Of a stretch of DNA of 64,000 nucleotides, positions 42,614-54,266 are shown piece after piece. The stretch is taken from positions 75,307,254 to 75,371,253 of the forward strand of contig CM058232.1 in assembly GCA_030180135.1 (NCBI GenBank), written 5' to 3'. Origin of the DNA: Orychophragmus violaceus. Taxonomy: Eukaryota > Streptophyta > Magnoliopsida > Brassicales > Brassicaceae. The first letter of the stretch is position 1; each line of letters opens with the position of its first letter. Both the position numbers and the translations under genes were made by a program. The notes under the pieces were generated by a model, which saw only the letters and a list, made by a program, of their open reading frames with translations, was not told the DNA's origin and searched no databases.

Positions 42614-43815
42614 TGATGTAGCCTCAGAATCACACTGATGCCAAACCACTTGATGATCAGATGATCTCAAGCCAAAACGATGCGGAATATGGTGTTGAAG
42701 GTAGAGATGATGATGATGGTAGGGATTGACTCACTCAATCAATTGGATGGACAGAGATATGAATCACTCAACACTATAGACCACAGATTCTATAGCACTA
42801 GATGAATCACTCAAATAGACTAGAGAACAAACACAAAGAAATCACAAACTTTGTGGAAGAAAACTGAATCGAAATTCTATTGCTTTTAGATTGATCAAGG
42901 GTGAATAATACAAATGGTCTAATGGAGCTTATATAATGCTCTTACAACGTTCATAAACTTCTAAATAAGAAAAGAAATAAAAAACAAACATTAAACTAGC
43001 CGTTGGAGTCATTAAAGGAGAATTAGCCAAAATAGGAAGATATGATGTGATCTTTGAATCTGGACGTTTTGAGGGGATAAGTGAGCTTCTCTGGAACATC
43101 TTGTATGTAGTAAATTACGTCCAAGACACAACAGCTAAAGGAATAGAGCCGTTGGAAGCTTTTGGCAAGAAATGGGAAGTTTGCGCTTGTGTCCATATAT
43201 GGAAGGTTGGTCCATAAGCTCATGTGATTGATCCTGTGCATTTTGGTGATGCTAAAGACGTCTTCTATTGCTTCTGGCTGATGGTTATTGCCTCCTGGTT
43301 TCCAAATCTTGGTTTGATAATGTGCAAACCAATTGGTCTCCCTAGTTTCCATAAATAGCTCCGGTTGAGTTGGTTTATGTTCCAATAGGATCCGCCTGAT
43401 CCTGTGTGGGCTGGTGCTTCTGAGAGTGTTGTAGAGTGCTTCTAGAAGTGATAATAAGTCTCTTGGTCGCCAAGTTCGAGTTTGGCAATATTTGAACTCA
43501 TGATCTTCCAAATAAGGCAAGTGTAACATCTCATGATTTGGAAGTTGAATATCTTTCAAACCATTACTCTTTTTGGTTTGTATCCAATTCTCCTTGGTCC
43601 TATGATGAGATGGGAATCCAGAACAATTGGATTTGTTGATTGGTTCCTCCTGGATTGGTCGGAGTGCTTCATTTTCTGACTGTTGGTCTCCATCGGGTCT
43701 GGTTGCGCTGACTGACGTAGTGGTTGAGTTAGTCAGTGTGCTGACTGACGTAGTGGTTGAGCTAGTGATTGAGTCAGCGAGTGCCTGGTCTAGTCTGGTT
43801 CTGATGACCGCATCA
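42614..43815 (-). repeat. 5' LTR of element E, with an open 258-codon reading frame
   Basis: A 1202-bp LTR, TG...CA, next to the ATTGA duplication. The minus strand is open from the LTR edge to 43023, whereas the same frame is broken by a 1-bp deletion in the 3' LTR. Confidence 0.93.
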
Positions 43816-43820
43816 ATTGA

Positions 43821-45560
43821 TGGCATCAATAAGTATGGCTGTGTTCATTTGATGAGACACAAGCAGGAATCCCTTGAGGAGTTCCAAGATGAAGTAAATA
43901 ATTCGATTTGACAGAAGTATTAAGATCCTCGATTAGATCGCGGAAGAAAATACTTGAGTCAAGAATTGGGTGATCATCTCAGAGAATGAATTGGATCTTA
44001 TTAGATATGCTCCGATTAATGATGAGTCACATGAATCTTCCGTAATCATTTAAGAATACGTTCTAAAATGTCTGTCTAAGCGCAGAAAAGGGTTTCAATC
44101 AGAATCAATTGAAAGACACCACATTGGAAGTGGACTGGAAGTTTTTCAAGAAAGCTGTTTCTGATCATTTGGGGATGAAAGCTAACAAGCTCGAACCCAA
44201 ATCTGATAAGTTCTACCTCGCGGGTTGTCCTAGGAAACCGAGGCTTACTACTTTCATAACCAATCCTAGAACAAAGATTTGTTGTCCGGAACTGTGTCTT
44301 TTGAGAAAGATTATACTTTCAAAAGGAACAGTGGGAGTAAAAGTACACATCGAAGAAATTCGATAAACACAGGAGGCTGCTCAACCTGTTGAGGGAGAGC
44401 AGCGGTGAGATCTACAAAGTGCTGTAGGATCTACACCTGTGGAGCCTGAAATTCGCAGATCCGAAAGGATCCGTCACTAACTCGAGAGTGATTTCTCGTA
44501 GCCGATTGTCGTGATCTGTTGATCATTGAAAAGTGACGAGCAAGCGAAATTCAAAGAAGCGATGGTGAGCCCCAACTCCGAAAAATTGGCTGGGTATGCA
44601 TGTTAGCTTCACCGATCCATTTCTGGATTGAAGCAAACATCTTGGAGTTGGAATCAATATTCTGATAATGTAGTCAAAAGTTTTGACTTGATCAGAAAAA
44701 GAAATGAAACCATGCGTTTACAAGAAGACTAGTGGGAGCGTAATTGCAATTCTCACACCGTATGTACATAATGTACTTAATCTCATGAACGACGTTCCGT
44801 AGGTTAAGTCTTGAGAGACTTGGGTCGGAGTCAAATTTAAACAAAAGACATGGGAGTAGCCTCGTGAATTATTGGAATAAGAATCTATTGATATAGATTG
44901 GATAGGCTAATTGGATCGTGTCAGAATCCTTATATAGATAAGGTGTTGGACAGTTCCAATATGCATGATTCCAAGAATGGCTTCACACCAAAGGTCTTAT
45001 GGCAATAATCTTAGCAAGATGAAGTGTTTTGGACACTGGCTGAGCTAGTATCAATCTTAGCAAGATGAAGTGTTTTGAACACTAACTGAGCTATTATTAA
45101 TGAGTGTGATTGCTTATGATGCTGCAATAGAATCCATCATGAATGCCATATTTTGCGCTCATCTAGATGCAGCTTACGCATAAAGCATGACGAGAAAATA
45201 CCAATATGTTCCGGTAAAAGTCGCTGAACAGTTGCCAGAAATGTCCCAAGTGTTTGAGAAACACTAAGGATAGGTTCGTGGTGAACTAAGGAAGTGACGA
45301 ACCAGTTAAAAGTAGTTAGACGGACAAAGAAGATTCCCGGTTCCCACCTGGCATATCTCTTTGTCTGAATAACGGTGCTATGTGTTGGAAGAGCTCCAAC
45401 AGTGGACCGTAGAATAGTGCTTTTATCTGAATGGCGGTGTGGTTTGTTGGAATTGTTTCAAGCAAAAACACCGCAGTCTCTCCCACAACCTAAGCACGAG
45501 ATTTATTCTGTTGCTGTAGGTATAAGATATCTGAACATATGATCTTGATTCCAGTGGGAG
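43821..45560 (+). pseudogene. Copia-D pol, second part (integrase, RT and RNase H remnants)
   Basis: Continues the integrase after element E: K-Y-G-C-V-H-L-M-R-H at 43831-43865, then the INT C-part near 44100-44370. RT fragments follow (44570-44960, with tRNA-copia phrases shared with A and C) and an RNase H-like end (45100-45500), where I-E-S-I-M-N-A-I-F-C-A-H-L is recognisable. Stops and shifts occur throughout. The 45050-45500 part matches 2040-2400 of Copia-A on the opposite strand, so A and D are sister elements. Confidence 0.75.
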
Positions 45561-46358
45561 TTATTTTAGTTATGTTATAATCTTTATATAAACATGCTAT
45601 GGCAATGTTTGTGTAAGTTAAAACTGACATCGATATTATTTAATTATTGGATAATTAAGTAATGGTCCCAAAGTATTTTATGTTCATTTTATAGGTCATC
45701 AAGTTGAGGACTTGATCATGAAACCCTATAAGTAAAAGATGACATAAATCATGATTGTCCCTAGTCGAGATTGTCAAAGTGGGACACTGACAACCGCGAG
45801 AGACTAGCTTGTGAGGTGACTGTTGACTAAGTTTCATGGAGTCAATAATATGAGTATCACAGTCAGTCACATAGATATATGTTGGTGAACATATGATCGG
45901 ACATGACCCGTTAATGAGAACTCTACAGGATAGTCATATCTGTGTCATGAGAGTTTCTCATTACGACTATAGAGTATAGTCCTTAGACCTGAGTTCATCA
46001 TGCTTTCTAGCATATGAATTGGTGCGCTTTAACCTTGTCAAACGTCGTTCCGTAACTGGCGGCTATAACGACATTGCTTAGGCGTATCAAGAAGTATGTG
46101 TAGAAACAGGGATGGTACAAGATGGGATTTGTCCCTCCTATTACGGGAGATAAATATCTCAGGGCCCATCGAAGATTTGATACTGAGAAAATGCATGGCC
46201 GTGCTCAAACGAGGTGATTGTCAGTCGTTTGTTCTATCAGTATAGATCAGGAGTTCGATGAACATGATATTGGCTACAATAAGGATGACACAGTCTCTTG
46301 CCTTATGCCATATCGAGATATAGAGACGAAGGGATTATAGGAATAGGTGATTCCAGTA

Positions 46359-46370
46359 CAAGTGGGAGAT
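46359..46370 (+). other. Polypurine tract of Copia-D
   Basis: CAAGTGGGAGAT adjoining the 3' LTR start TGTTGGGATT. Confidence 0.88.
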
Positions 46371-47068
46371 TGTTGGGATTATGTCCTGAAATCACATTGT
46401 ACTTACTCTAACGATAGTTGTATGTCGAGATCATACATGTTGTATGATACTGGGCGGTTGCAATGTTTTGCTAGAAGCCTCTTGCAGTCTGTAAGTTGCA
46501 GACTTACTGCCAGTATCATATGATCCTATAGGGTCACACACCTCAGCAATCTGGAAGCTTATATATGGGAATGATCATCATGGTGATGATCAGGATGATA
46601 TGTATTAGATACATATTAATGTCGATTAAAGAGAGGTGTGTCGATCAACACAGTTGGTGTATCGATCGACACAGGGTAGATTCCGAAACTGATGTTTCGG
46701 TTTATGACTTAGACCTTTTCGGTTAAACCCGAAAGATGGTTCAGTCATAACAGGTCGTATTTATAGGATTATATGGTCGACATGAACCGGAAGCCGTCTT
46801 TTCTTGATTACAGATATCAGAAAAACTCTCTCTTCGATTCCCAGATCCGGCACTAGCATCCCGGCTTTCCAGGTTGTGTGCGTGTGGACTACGATAGAGG
46901 CGTGACATCTGAATCGCTCCTGATCTCGTCTTACCTGATTCATCTTCCGCTGCCAGAACAAGGTAAACACGAGATCCATGATTCAATTACTTAAACCCTG
47001 AGATCCTAGGCTCGGAATTCAGACTTAGGGTTGCCTAATCGGATTAGGAACTGCTAGGAATTCCAACA
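46371..47068 (+). repeat. 3' LTR of Copia-D
   Basis: A 698-bp LTR ending TTCCAACA. It carries the palindrome pair near 46637-46672, with one half mutated (GATCAACAC). Confidence 0.92.
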
Positions 47069-48748
47069 ATATTTGACTTATAAAGGACAACCCCGTCGCA
47101 ACGTTTCATCTTCTAAACTAAATGCATTGCATCTAACGGTTTAACTCAAACCGCTAAAAGCACCATCCATGGATGTATATACAAATATAGATGGAATAAA
47201 TAGCGAATAAAGTTAGTGATGGGTAGGTAATCAAGTTAAACACGTGTTAGTTTGTACAAATGAGTGATTTAATATATGAATATGTTAATAGACGAATTAA
47301 ATTAGAATGTAAATTTTCGTTTGAAATTGGATTGGTTTTATCCATTTGATATGAAGGTGTGACGTGTGCGCATCGTAAACATTGGATAGTTAATAGATGA
47401 GCGAATAAATATTTGATTAGGATTGTTAGTATTCAGGGATTTTCAGTTTGGGTGCAGGCAAAAAAAAATATATAACTAACATATATTGGAAAGTGTGTTT
47501 TTTAAATTTGAAAAGCATATAAGTGAATATGGTTTAGTACCCTGCACGATAGGTGATGTGACGGCTTTGAGTGTACGCTTTGGGAGTTGGTATTAATTAA
47601 GCAAAAAGGGGTGAGTCAACAAATTATTTATTGAGACAGTTGAAATGAATTGAAAATATAGCGAATGTGGGCCGGATCATGGATGGACAATCATACGATT
47701 GTGTGGATGTAATGAAAGGGTGGTCTAAGCATCCATTAAAGGTTTTTAAAAAAAGTAGAATTCGGACTCTGAATGATCAAATGCAGGAATGGCGTGTAAA
47801 TAGTGGACATAAAAAGACGCAATCCAAAATAATATAGATGAGATGGATAGTAGTAATGCGTGGTGTTGAAAACATCCCATAATACCCATTATATGGAGGT
47901 TCATAACTTGGAACTGTAAACATAGGGTATAAGAAAAACTAATAAATTTTGTTTTTTGTGTTCATGGATTGTACTGCCACAACAATGCAAATGACTCGTA
48001 TCAGCTGTTTTTTGTTTGTTTCATGGATTGTTAAACAGACAAATGCAAGGTATTTGTTTGGATACAACTGTAAGACATATTTGATAAAAGTTTGTTGTTT
48101 TAGTTGCCGAGTTTTGCATGTTCGCTAATTGATTTGACAAGCGGGTATAAAGTTGTCTAAAGCACTGCAAAATCTGACAGTTGAGTAGGTGGTACTATAA
48201 TAAGTATTTCAAAGTAGAGGGAGTGACAAGTGATGTGAGATAATGTTGATTTTTTTACGGAACCTGGTTTCTGGCATGCATCGATAAATGTATCAAAGAA
48301 TTAATTAGTTCGAGAAAATTATAAAAATTAGTCAAAACAATTCAGAAATAGACTGAACTATTAGTTAGTGTTGAACAACTAACTAATGGATAGGTTAATA
48401 ATAAACATGTAGTTTTGGTATAGATATGAAGAAGGAGTCCGAACATGTAAAAGTTTTGGAAAAATTATAAGATTGATATAAAATATTGGAACTGAAGTCG
48501 GCTTTCCGTTGGAACTCAAAAAGTCTGATAATTTGATTGATTCGCGACATAAAGTTTAATTGTTAAAGTAGACGTCGGGATGTGCGATAATAAAGGAATT
48601 TGTTGTTTTAGTTGATCTATTTCTAGAAGCGTAGCACATGTGTTTCAGTGGATAGCAGATTGGCCAGCATAGTGTGGATGGAATTAAGCGTGAGGCCAGA
48701 CATGCATTAATGATATAAGAGAAAATAATGAACTAAAAATATTCATAG
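47069..48748. other. Intergenic part of duplicated F-box unit 1
   Basis: No gene. The left end (47074-47180) is the promoter-proximal region cut off from paralogue 1 by Copia-D. It matches 56448-56545, upstream of paralogue 2. The stretch 48095-48270 matches 57555-57730. From about 48540 the sequence matches 35860-36060, the 3' flank of paralogue 1, so the next unit begins here. Confidence 0.65.
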
Positions 48749-49197
48749 TCAGCGCACACGACAACGTTCAGGGTTTCCGACAGCATCGCCCCGTCCACGG
48801 AGTTCAGTCCACACAAAAAAAGTCCTTGGGATGATCCTAAATAATGTTGAAGCTTCAATAGACCAGATACAAGAATCACACATGCTCTGACCTTTGACTC
48901 TTTCATTTAGTAAGTGTAGCCAATACCGATGAACCGCGCAAGGGCAAGATGATATTCTTCCTTTTTCGACAGCGTCTCTTTTCCCGCGCAGGCCGTTGGA
49001 TATCTTGATATGCCATCTTAATTCCTGGAACTCTCTGACGTGCCTCCTAAGAGCACATATAGAGCTTCGAGAGAGAAGATGAATGGTTGAGTCGTTGTCC
49101 AACTGAGGAAAGATGGATCGCCGGATAATTTCATAGCAGTAGACGACAGGCTTGATCCCACAAACGACACACTCTTTGAGCCGTTGGAAGGCGTCTT
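48749..49197 (-). pseudogene. F-box-like paralogue 2, C-terminal half (split by Copia-F)
   Basis: Continuous frame on the minus strand from the Copia-F target site to a stop at 48749-48751. It contains C-Y-E-I-I-R-R-S-I-F-P-Q-L-D, R-R-H-V-R-E-F-Q-E-L-R-W-H, then C-P-C-A-V-H-R-Y-W-L-H and V-K-G-Q-S-M-C-D-S-C, ending G-N-P-E-R-C-R-V-R. The spacing C-x-C-x2-H...C-x2-C could bind a metal, which is an inference. It is in frame with the N-terminal half at 56079-56447 once the 6.9-kb insertion and one copy of GTCTT are discounted. The host gene was therefore apparently intact when Copia-F landed. Confidence 0.65.
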
Positions 49198-49878
49198 TGA
49201 AGGAATTTCTAGCAGTTCCTAATCCAATTAGGCAACCCTGGTCTGAATTCCAAGCCTAGGATATAGGGTTCATGTAATTGAATCATTAGGATCTCAGAAT
49301 TACCTGGTGATTAGCAGCGGAAGATTTGCAGATAATCGAGATCTAGAGCGCCTCAAATGCTGCGCCTCTACTGGTATCCACACGCACACAAACTGAACAG
49401 GAGGGATGCTAGTGCCTATAGAGATCCAATCTCTTCAGAGGTTTCTACTCAAGTTCTGGTGGCTGTCTATTAGGTTAGGGAGCAGTTTAGGTCGACCATA
49501 TATCTTATATATGTCGACTTAAACCATAACAGAATTAACCAACGATTAAACCGAATTAATCTGATTAATCCGCGAGTTGCATCGATCGATGCACTATCTG
49601 CATCGATCGACACTGCCCCAGAATATTGATATCGAATGCATATCAAATATGCATTCACCAGATCATTACATTAATGATCAACCTCGTCTTTAACGTCTAG
49701 TTTGCTTAGGTGTGTGACCCTGTAGGATCATATAACACTAGCAATGAGTTCTAACCTCATTGATCATAAGTGGCTTCTAGCAAAGCATTATGACTACCTT
49801 GTGTCATATGATTGTCTCATCTCGACAATACGACTTTCACTTGGAGTAAGTACAATAGATTTCAGGACATTCCCAACA
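49198..49878 (-). repeat. 3' LTR of Copia-F
   Basis: A 681-bp LTR. Paired palindromes lie at 49579 and 49600, 21 bp apart, here with GCATCGATCGATGC as the first member. Confidence 0.95.
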
Positions 49879-49889
49879 ATCTCCCACTT
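49879..49889 (-). other. Polypurine tract of Copia-F
   Basis: On the minus strand AAGTGGGAGAT, abutting the 3' LTR. Confidence 0.88.
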
Positions 49890-50672
49890 GTACTGGAATC
49901 ATCTATTCCTTCAATCCCTTCGTCACTATATCTCGATCTGGCATAAGGCAAGATCTGTTTCACCCTTATTTAGCCAAGATCATGTTCATCGAACTCCGAT
50001 TTATACTGACAAGACAAACGACTGACAATCACCTCGTTTGAGTGTGGCCACACATTTCTCAGTATCAAATCTTCGATGGGCCCTGAGATATTTATCTCCT
50101 GTTATATAGGAGGGACAAATCACATCTTGTTCCATCCCTGTTTCTTCACACGCTTCATGATACGCCCAATCAATGCCTTTATAGTCACCAGTTACGGCTG
50201 ACGTTTGACAAGGTTAAAGCGGACCAATTCACATGTAAGAAAACATGATGAACTCAGGTCTAAGGACTATACTCTATAGTCGTAATGAAAACTCTCATGA
50301 CACTTATATAATTATCTCGTAGAGTTCTCATCAGTGGGTCATGTCCGATCCTGTGTTTTCCAACACATATCTATGTGATTGACTTTAATACTCTTATTAA
50401 TGACTCCATGAAACTTAGTCATCAGTCACCTCACATACTAGTCTCACGTGGTTGTTAATGTCCCACTTTAACAACCTTGACCAGGGACCAACATAATTTA
50501 TGTCATTTATTATCTATAGGGTTTCATGATCAAGTCACATACTTGATGACCTATAAAATGTCATAAATTACTTTGGGACTATTATTTAATAACCATTATT
50601 AAATAATACAAATGTCAGATTTCAATAACATAATCAAATTATGTTTACACGAACATCATATCATAACTAAAA

Positions 50673-53387
50673 TTAATAACAATGACTCCCACTAAAATTA
50701 AGATCGCATCTTAAGACATCTAATACCTTTAGCAGTAGCCTGACCCTCTTTCGCCCTTGCTCAGCGTGTGTCGAAAGACACTGCGTCTTGCTAAGAGTAA
50801 TACCAAGAGTCATTTGCACGAAGCCCTTCTTGGAATCCTGCATATTGGACATGTGCAAGGCCTTATCACTATAAGTATATTGACACAATCCAATTAGCTT
50901 ATCCAATCTATCTCTATAGATTCTTATTCCAAGAATGTATACGGTTTCTCCCATAATTTATCGAAAAACAACTTTCGAATCAAGTCTTAACAGACTGAAA
51001 CAATGGAACTTCATTTCCGAGAAGTGGTATGTTATCAACATACAATACCAGAAATGCAACTGCGCTCCCACTAGTCATCTTGTAAACATTCGGTTCCTCT
51101 TCGTTCTTGACGAAGTCAAATCTTTTGACTGCTTCATCAAAACGAAGATTCCAACTCCGAGATGCTTGCTTCAGTCCATAAATGGACCGATGAAGCTTGC
51201 ATATCTTCCTAGCTTCATTAGGATCAATGAAAACTTCAGGTTATGTCAGGTACACATCCTTTTTCAGAATTTCATTAAGGAAAACTGTTTTCACATCCAT
51301 CTGCCAGATCTCATAACTATTATGAGTGGCGGTTGCTAGGAGAATCCGGATGGACATAAGCATGGTGTCTGGGATTAGGTTTCTTCACAGTCAATACCAT
51401 GAATTTACTTGAAACCTTTTTTTCACCAACCTAGCTTTGTACATTTGAATACTACTAACCATGTCAACTTTTCTTCTTGAAAATCCATTTACTCACAATG
51501 GTTTCTACACCATCGGGTAAATCAACCCAAGTCATACTTGGTTCTGTGACATGGATCCCATTTCGGATTCAGCGGCTTTCAGCCATTTTCGGAGTCAAGG
51601 CCCATCATTGCTTCTTCAAAATTCGCAGGCCCGTCACTTTCAATGATCAGTAGATCACGGCAATTGGTTACGATAAATCCATATTTCTCGGGTTCGTGAC
51701 GGATCCTTTCGGATCTGCGAGCTTCAGTTTTCTGTAAAAGTCGCGCACACATATCTCATATGTATACTTTTACCATGACCTAATTAACCAAGATTTAAAC
51801 CGTAGTTAATTAAGTCATAAACCAAAATCAATATTTGGTTCGCGATCTGTGTCGATCGATGCAACTTTGTGTCGATCGACACTTCTTCAGAAACTCGCCA
51901 TTTAAATGTATATCGAATATACATTCACCAGATCCTTTATAAACTCTAGGCACCACAGGTGCAGGTTCTACAACTCTTTGTAGATCCAACTGCTGCTCTT
52001 CCTCATCAGGTTGAGCAGTCTCCTGTGATTTTCGAATTTCTTCGAGTTGTACTTTTACTCCCACTGTTCTTCTTGGAAAGAAAGTCTTTCTCAAGAAAAC
52101 ATAGTTCCGAGCAACAAACAATTTGTTCTCGAACTGGTTGTAAAAGTAACATGCCTTGGTTTTGTTAGGACTACCAATGAAGTAGCACTTATCAGATTTG
52201 GGTGTGAGCTTATCAGAGATCAAACATTTTATATAAGTCTCGCAACTCCAAATCTCCATGATGGATAAATCAAAAACATTTACATTTCACATCTCATGTG
52301 GTATCTATGTAACTGATTTTGATGGAACTCTATTTAAAGTAAACTCAGACATTTCTAGAGCGTATTCTTAGAAGGATAATGGAAGATCTAAGTGACTCAT
52401 CATTGATCGAACCATATCTAATAAAGTCCGATACAGGAGGAGTGAATTGTGAAACACTTTCACAATCTCTCAGATGATCACTAAATTCTTGACCTAAGTA
52501 TTCACCTCCATGATCTCATCGTAGAGGTTTAATACCTTTGCCAAATTGATTCTGTACTTCATTTTGGAACTCTTTGAACTTTTCAAAGATTCTGACTTTT
52601 GCCTTATAAATAAGGCATAACCGTACCTTCTGAAAATATCAGTAAAGGTAATGAAGTACTGAAATTTTCTTCTAGCACTAGTGCTCATCGGTCCATATAC
52701 ATCCGTATGTATAAAGCCCAATAAGCTCCTGGCCCTTTCATTTTGGTCGTTCGCAACCTGTATCGACCGACGCACCGTTTGTGTTGATCGACACTACCTC
52801 TGTTGAAAGGAGCCTTTGTCGTTTTACTTAATAAACAAGATCCACTTTACTCATTATGATTCTCAATCAGATGAGCCCAAAAGCCCATCACTATGGAGCT
52901 TCTGAATCTATTTCTCATTTATGTAGCCCAAAACGACAATGCCAGAGAGAAGTTTGACTCGTATCATTTGACTTGAATCTCTTGGTATTAATGTTATAGT
53001 TAGGCACATTCTGGTTTAGAACATAAAGTCCATTCTCTAATGGATTGCTACTATAAAATATATCACTGTAATCAAATGAATAACACTTATTCTTAACTTG
53101 AAAACTGATATCCTTCCATATCCAAACAAGGAATAGAAATAATCTTTCTGCTCATAGCAGGTACATAGTAGCAGTTTTAAGTTCAAAACATGCCATAAAA
53201 GGAAAAACAAATGAAATACTCCTACGGTTTAATGCAACAACTCTTGCTCCATTCCCACTCATAGGTCCACTTGTCCTTTCTCCATAGTCCTACTTTTGCT
53301 CAGGCCCTGCACATTTTCACAAAATATGAGTACCACAGCTGGTATCCAATACCCAATAAGTAGGACTATAAGAAGTAACATTTACTT
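50673..53387 (-). pseudogene. Copia-F pol remnant with LTR-like inserts
   Basis: Read leftwards. The integrase N-part and core lie at 52860-52494 (F-I-H-T-D-V-Y-G-P-M, F-I-T-F-T-D-I-F-R-R-Y). The integrase C-part is at 52259-51960 (M-E-I-W-S-C-E-T-Y, K-C-Y-F-I-G-S-P). RT start is near 51600-51200, and RT middle to 50954. The last piece (50954-50673) reads D-R-L-D-K-L-I-G-L-C-Q, T-L-G-I-T-L-S-K-T-Q-C and ends after H-A-E-Q-G-R. No RNase H follows. A ~195-bp LTR-like segment with a palindrome pair interrupts 51740-51935, and a shorter one lies at 52745-52800. Confidence 0.82.
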
Positions 53388-54266
53388 CTATAACATAATA
53401 CCTGAAGAAGAAGTCTCGTACGTCTTCTTCAGCTTCTCATAATCTTCCAAGAATTTATTGCAGTTTCTTTTCAAATGCCCATAACCATTACAATAACGGC
53501 ACTTAACATCTTCAGAAGGACTGGTTTTAACCTTAGGAACATGGCCAAACTCGCTTGGATTTACAATCGAGCTCGTCTTGCCATCATCTTTGTTCTTACC
53601 AAGTTTCTTAAACTTTTTACCCTTTTGTGCCATAAGGACATTTGGGGTGTCCTTCTTGATGTTAGGTTCGGCAGTCTTAAGCTTCCCATGCAATTCAGTC
53701 AACGTCTTCGTCAAGTTGTTCATGTTATAGTTCATAACAAATTGATCATAGCTTGACGGCAGTGACTGCAGAATGATGTCAGTAGCCAACTCTTGGCTAA
53801 TGGGACAATCCAGTTTCCCCAGGTTATCAATATAACCCATCATCTTAATGACATGAGGACTAACTGGTTCGCCATTTGGTAGCTTGCACTCTATCAGAGA
53901 CCTTACCGTCTGGTATCTCTGAGTTCGTGCCTGCTCCTGAAACATACTTTTCAGGCCAGTGATCATCTCTATTGGCGACTCCACGTACTCATATTGCTTC
54001 TGCAATTCCGAGTTCATGGTAGACAACATGAGACAACTCACATCCACCGCATCATTAGAATGCTTATCCCAAGCATCCTTATCTGACTGCCAAGCATTGG
54101 CTCGGTACTTCTTGGGGAGAACTTTCTCAAGGACATAGTCCTTTTTCTCCTTATTGAGAACAATTCTCAAGTTCCGATACCATTCAAGAAAGTTGGATCC
54201 ATTTAACTTGTCCTTCTCAAGGACGGATCGCAGGGAGAAATTGTTACGATGGTTTGTGCTAGACAT
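53388..54266 (-). CDS. Copia-F Gag, intact ORF
   Basis: A 292-residue Gag starting at Met 54266 after the leader. The N-terminal motif is S-L-R-S-V-L-E-K-D-K-L-N-G-S-N-F-L-E-W (about residues 11-29). The capsid-like middle has M-M-G-Y-I-D-N-L-G-K-L and I-I-L-Q-S-L-P-S-S-Y-D-Q-F. A Lys-rich stretch (K-K-F-K-K-L-G-K-N-K) precedes a complete CCHC knuckle at about 256-269 (C-R-Y-C-N-G-Y-G-H-L-K-R-N-C). As the best preserved Gag of the C/F lineage, it could still form particles, while pol from this copy cannot. Confidence 0.9.
   Translation of the reverse strand: MSSTNHRNNFSLRSVLEKDKLNGSNFLEWYRNLRIVLNKEKKDYVLEKVLPKKYRANAWQSDKDAWDKHSNDAVDVSCLMLSTMNSELQKQYEYVESPIEMITGLKSMFQEQARTQRYQTVRSLIECKLPNGEPVSPHVIKMMGYIDNLGKLDCPISQELATDIILQSLPSSYDQFVMNYNMNNLTKTLTELHGKLKTAEPNIKKDTPNVLMAQKGKKFKKLGKNKDDGKTSSIVNPSEFGHVPKVKTSPSEDVKCRYCNGYGHLKRNCNKFLEDYEKLKKTYETSSSGIML

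Larger units (their letters stand above)
38788..43820 (-). mobile_element. Element E, gag-only LTR retrotransposon (TR-GAG type) nested in Copia-D
   Basis: A minus-strand non-autonomous LTR element (38793-43815) with two ~1.2-kb LTRs and a perfect target duplication ATTGA (38788-38792 and 43816-43820). It lies in the integrase region of Copia-D. The PBS for initiator-Met tRNA is at 42600-42611 and the PPT at 39994-40006. The 2.6-kb interior encodes a Gag with a gypsy-type retrotrans_gag domain and zinc knuckle but no protease, RT, RNase H or integrase. It must therefore rely on an autonomous partner. The LTRs differ at about 15 of 1200 positions plus one 1-bp indel. Confidence 0.92.
36903..47068 (+). 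mobile_element. Copia-D, Ty1/copia element with nested element E
   Basis: A plus-strand copia element flanked by a perfect 5-bp duplication ATATT (36898-36902 and 47069-47073). Its span includes the nested element E and one copy of E's target duplication (38793-43820, 5028 bp). Without these, D is about 5.1 kb. A large internal deletion runs from the last ~45 bp of the 5' LTR through the PBS and leader to the middle of gag. The LTRs differ at about 14 of 650 compared positions. The PPT is at 46359-46370. Confidence 0.93.
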
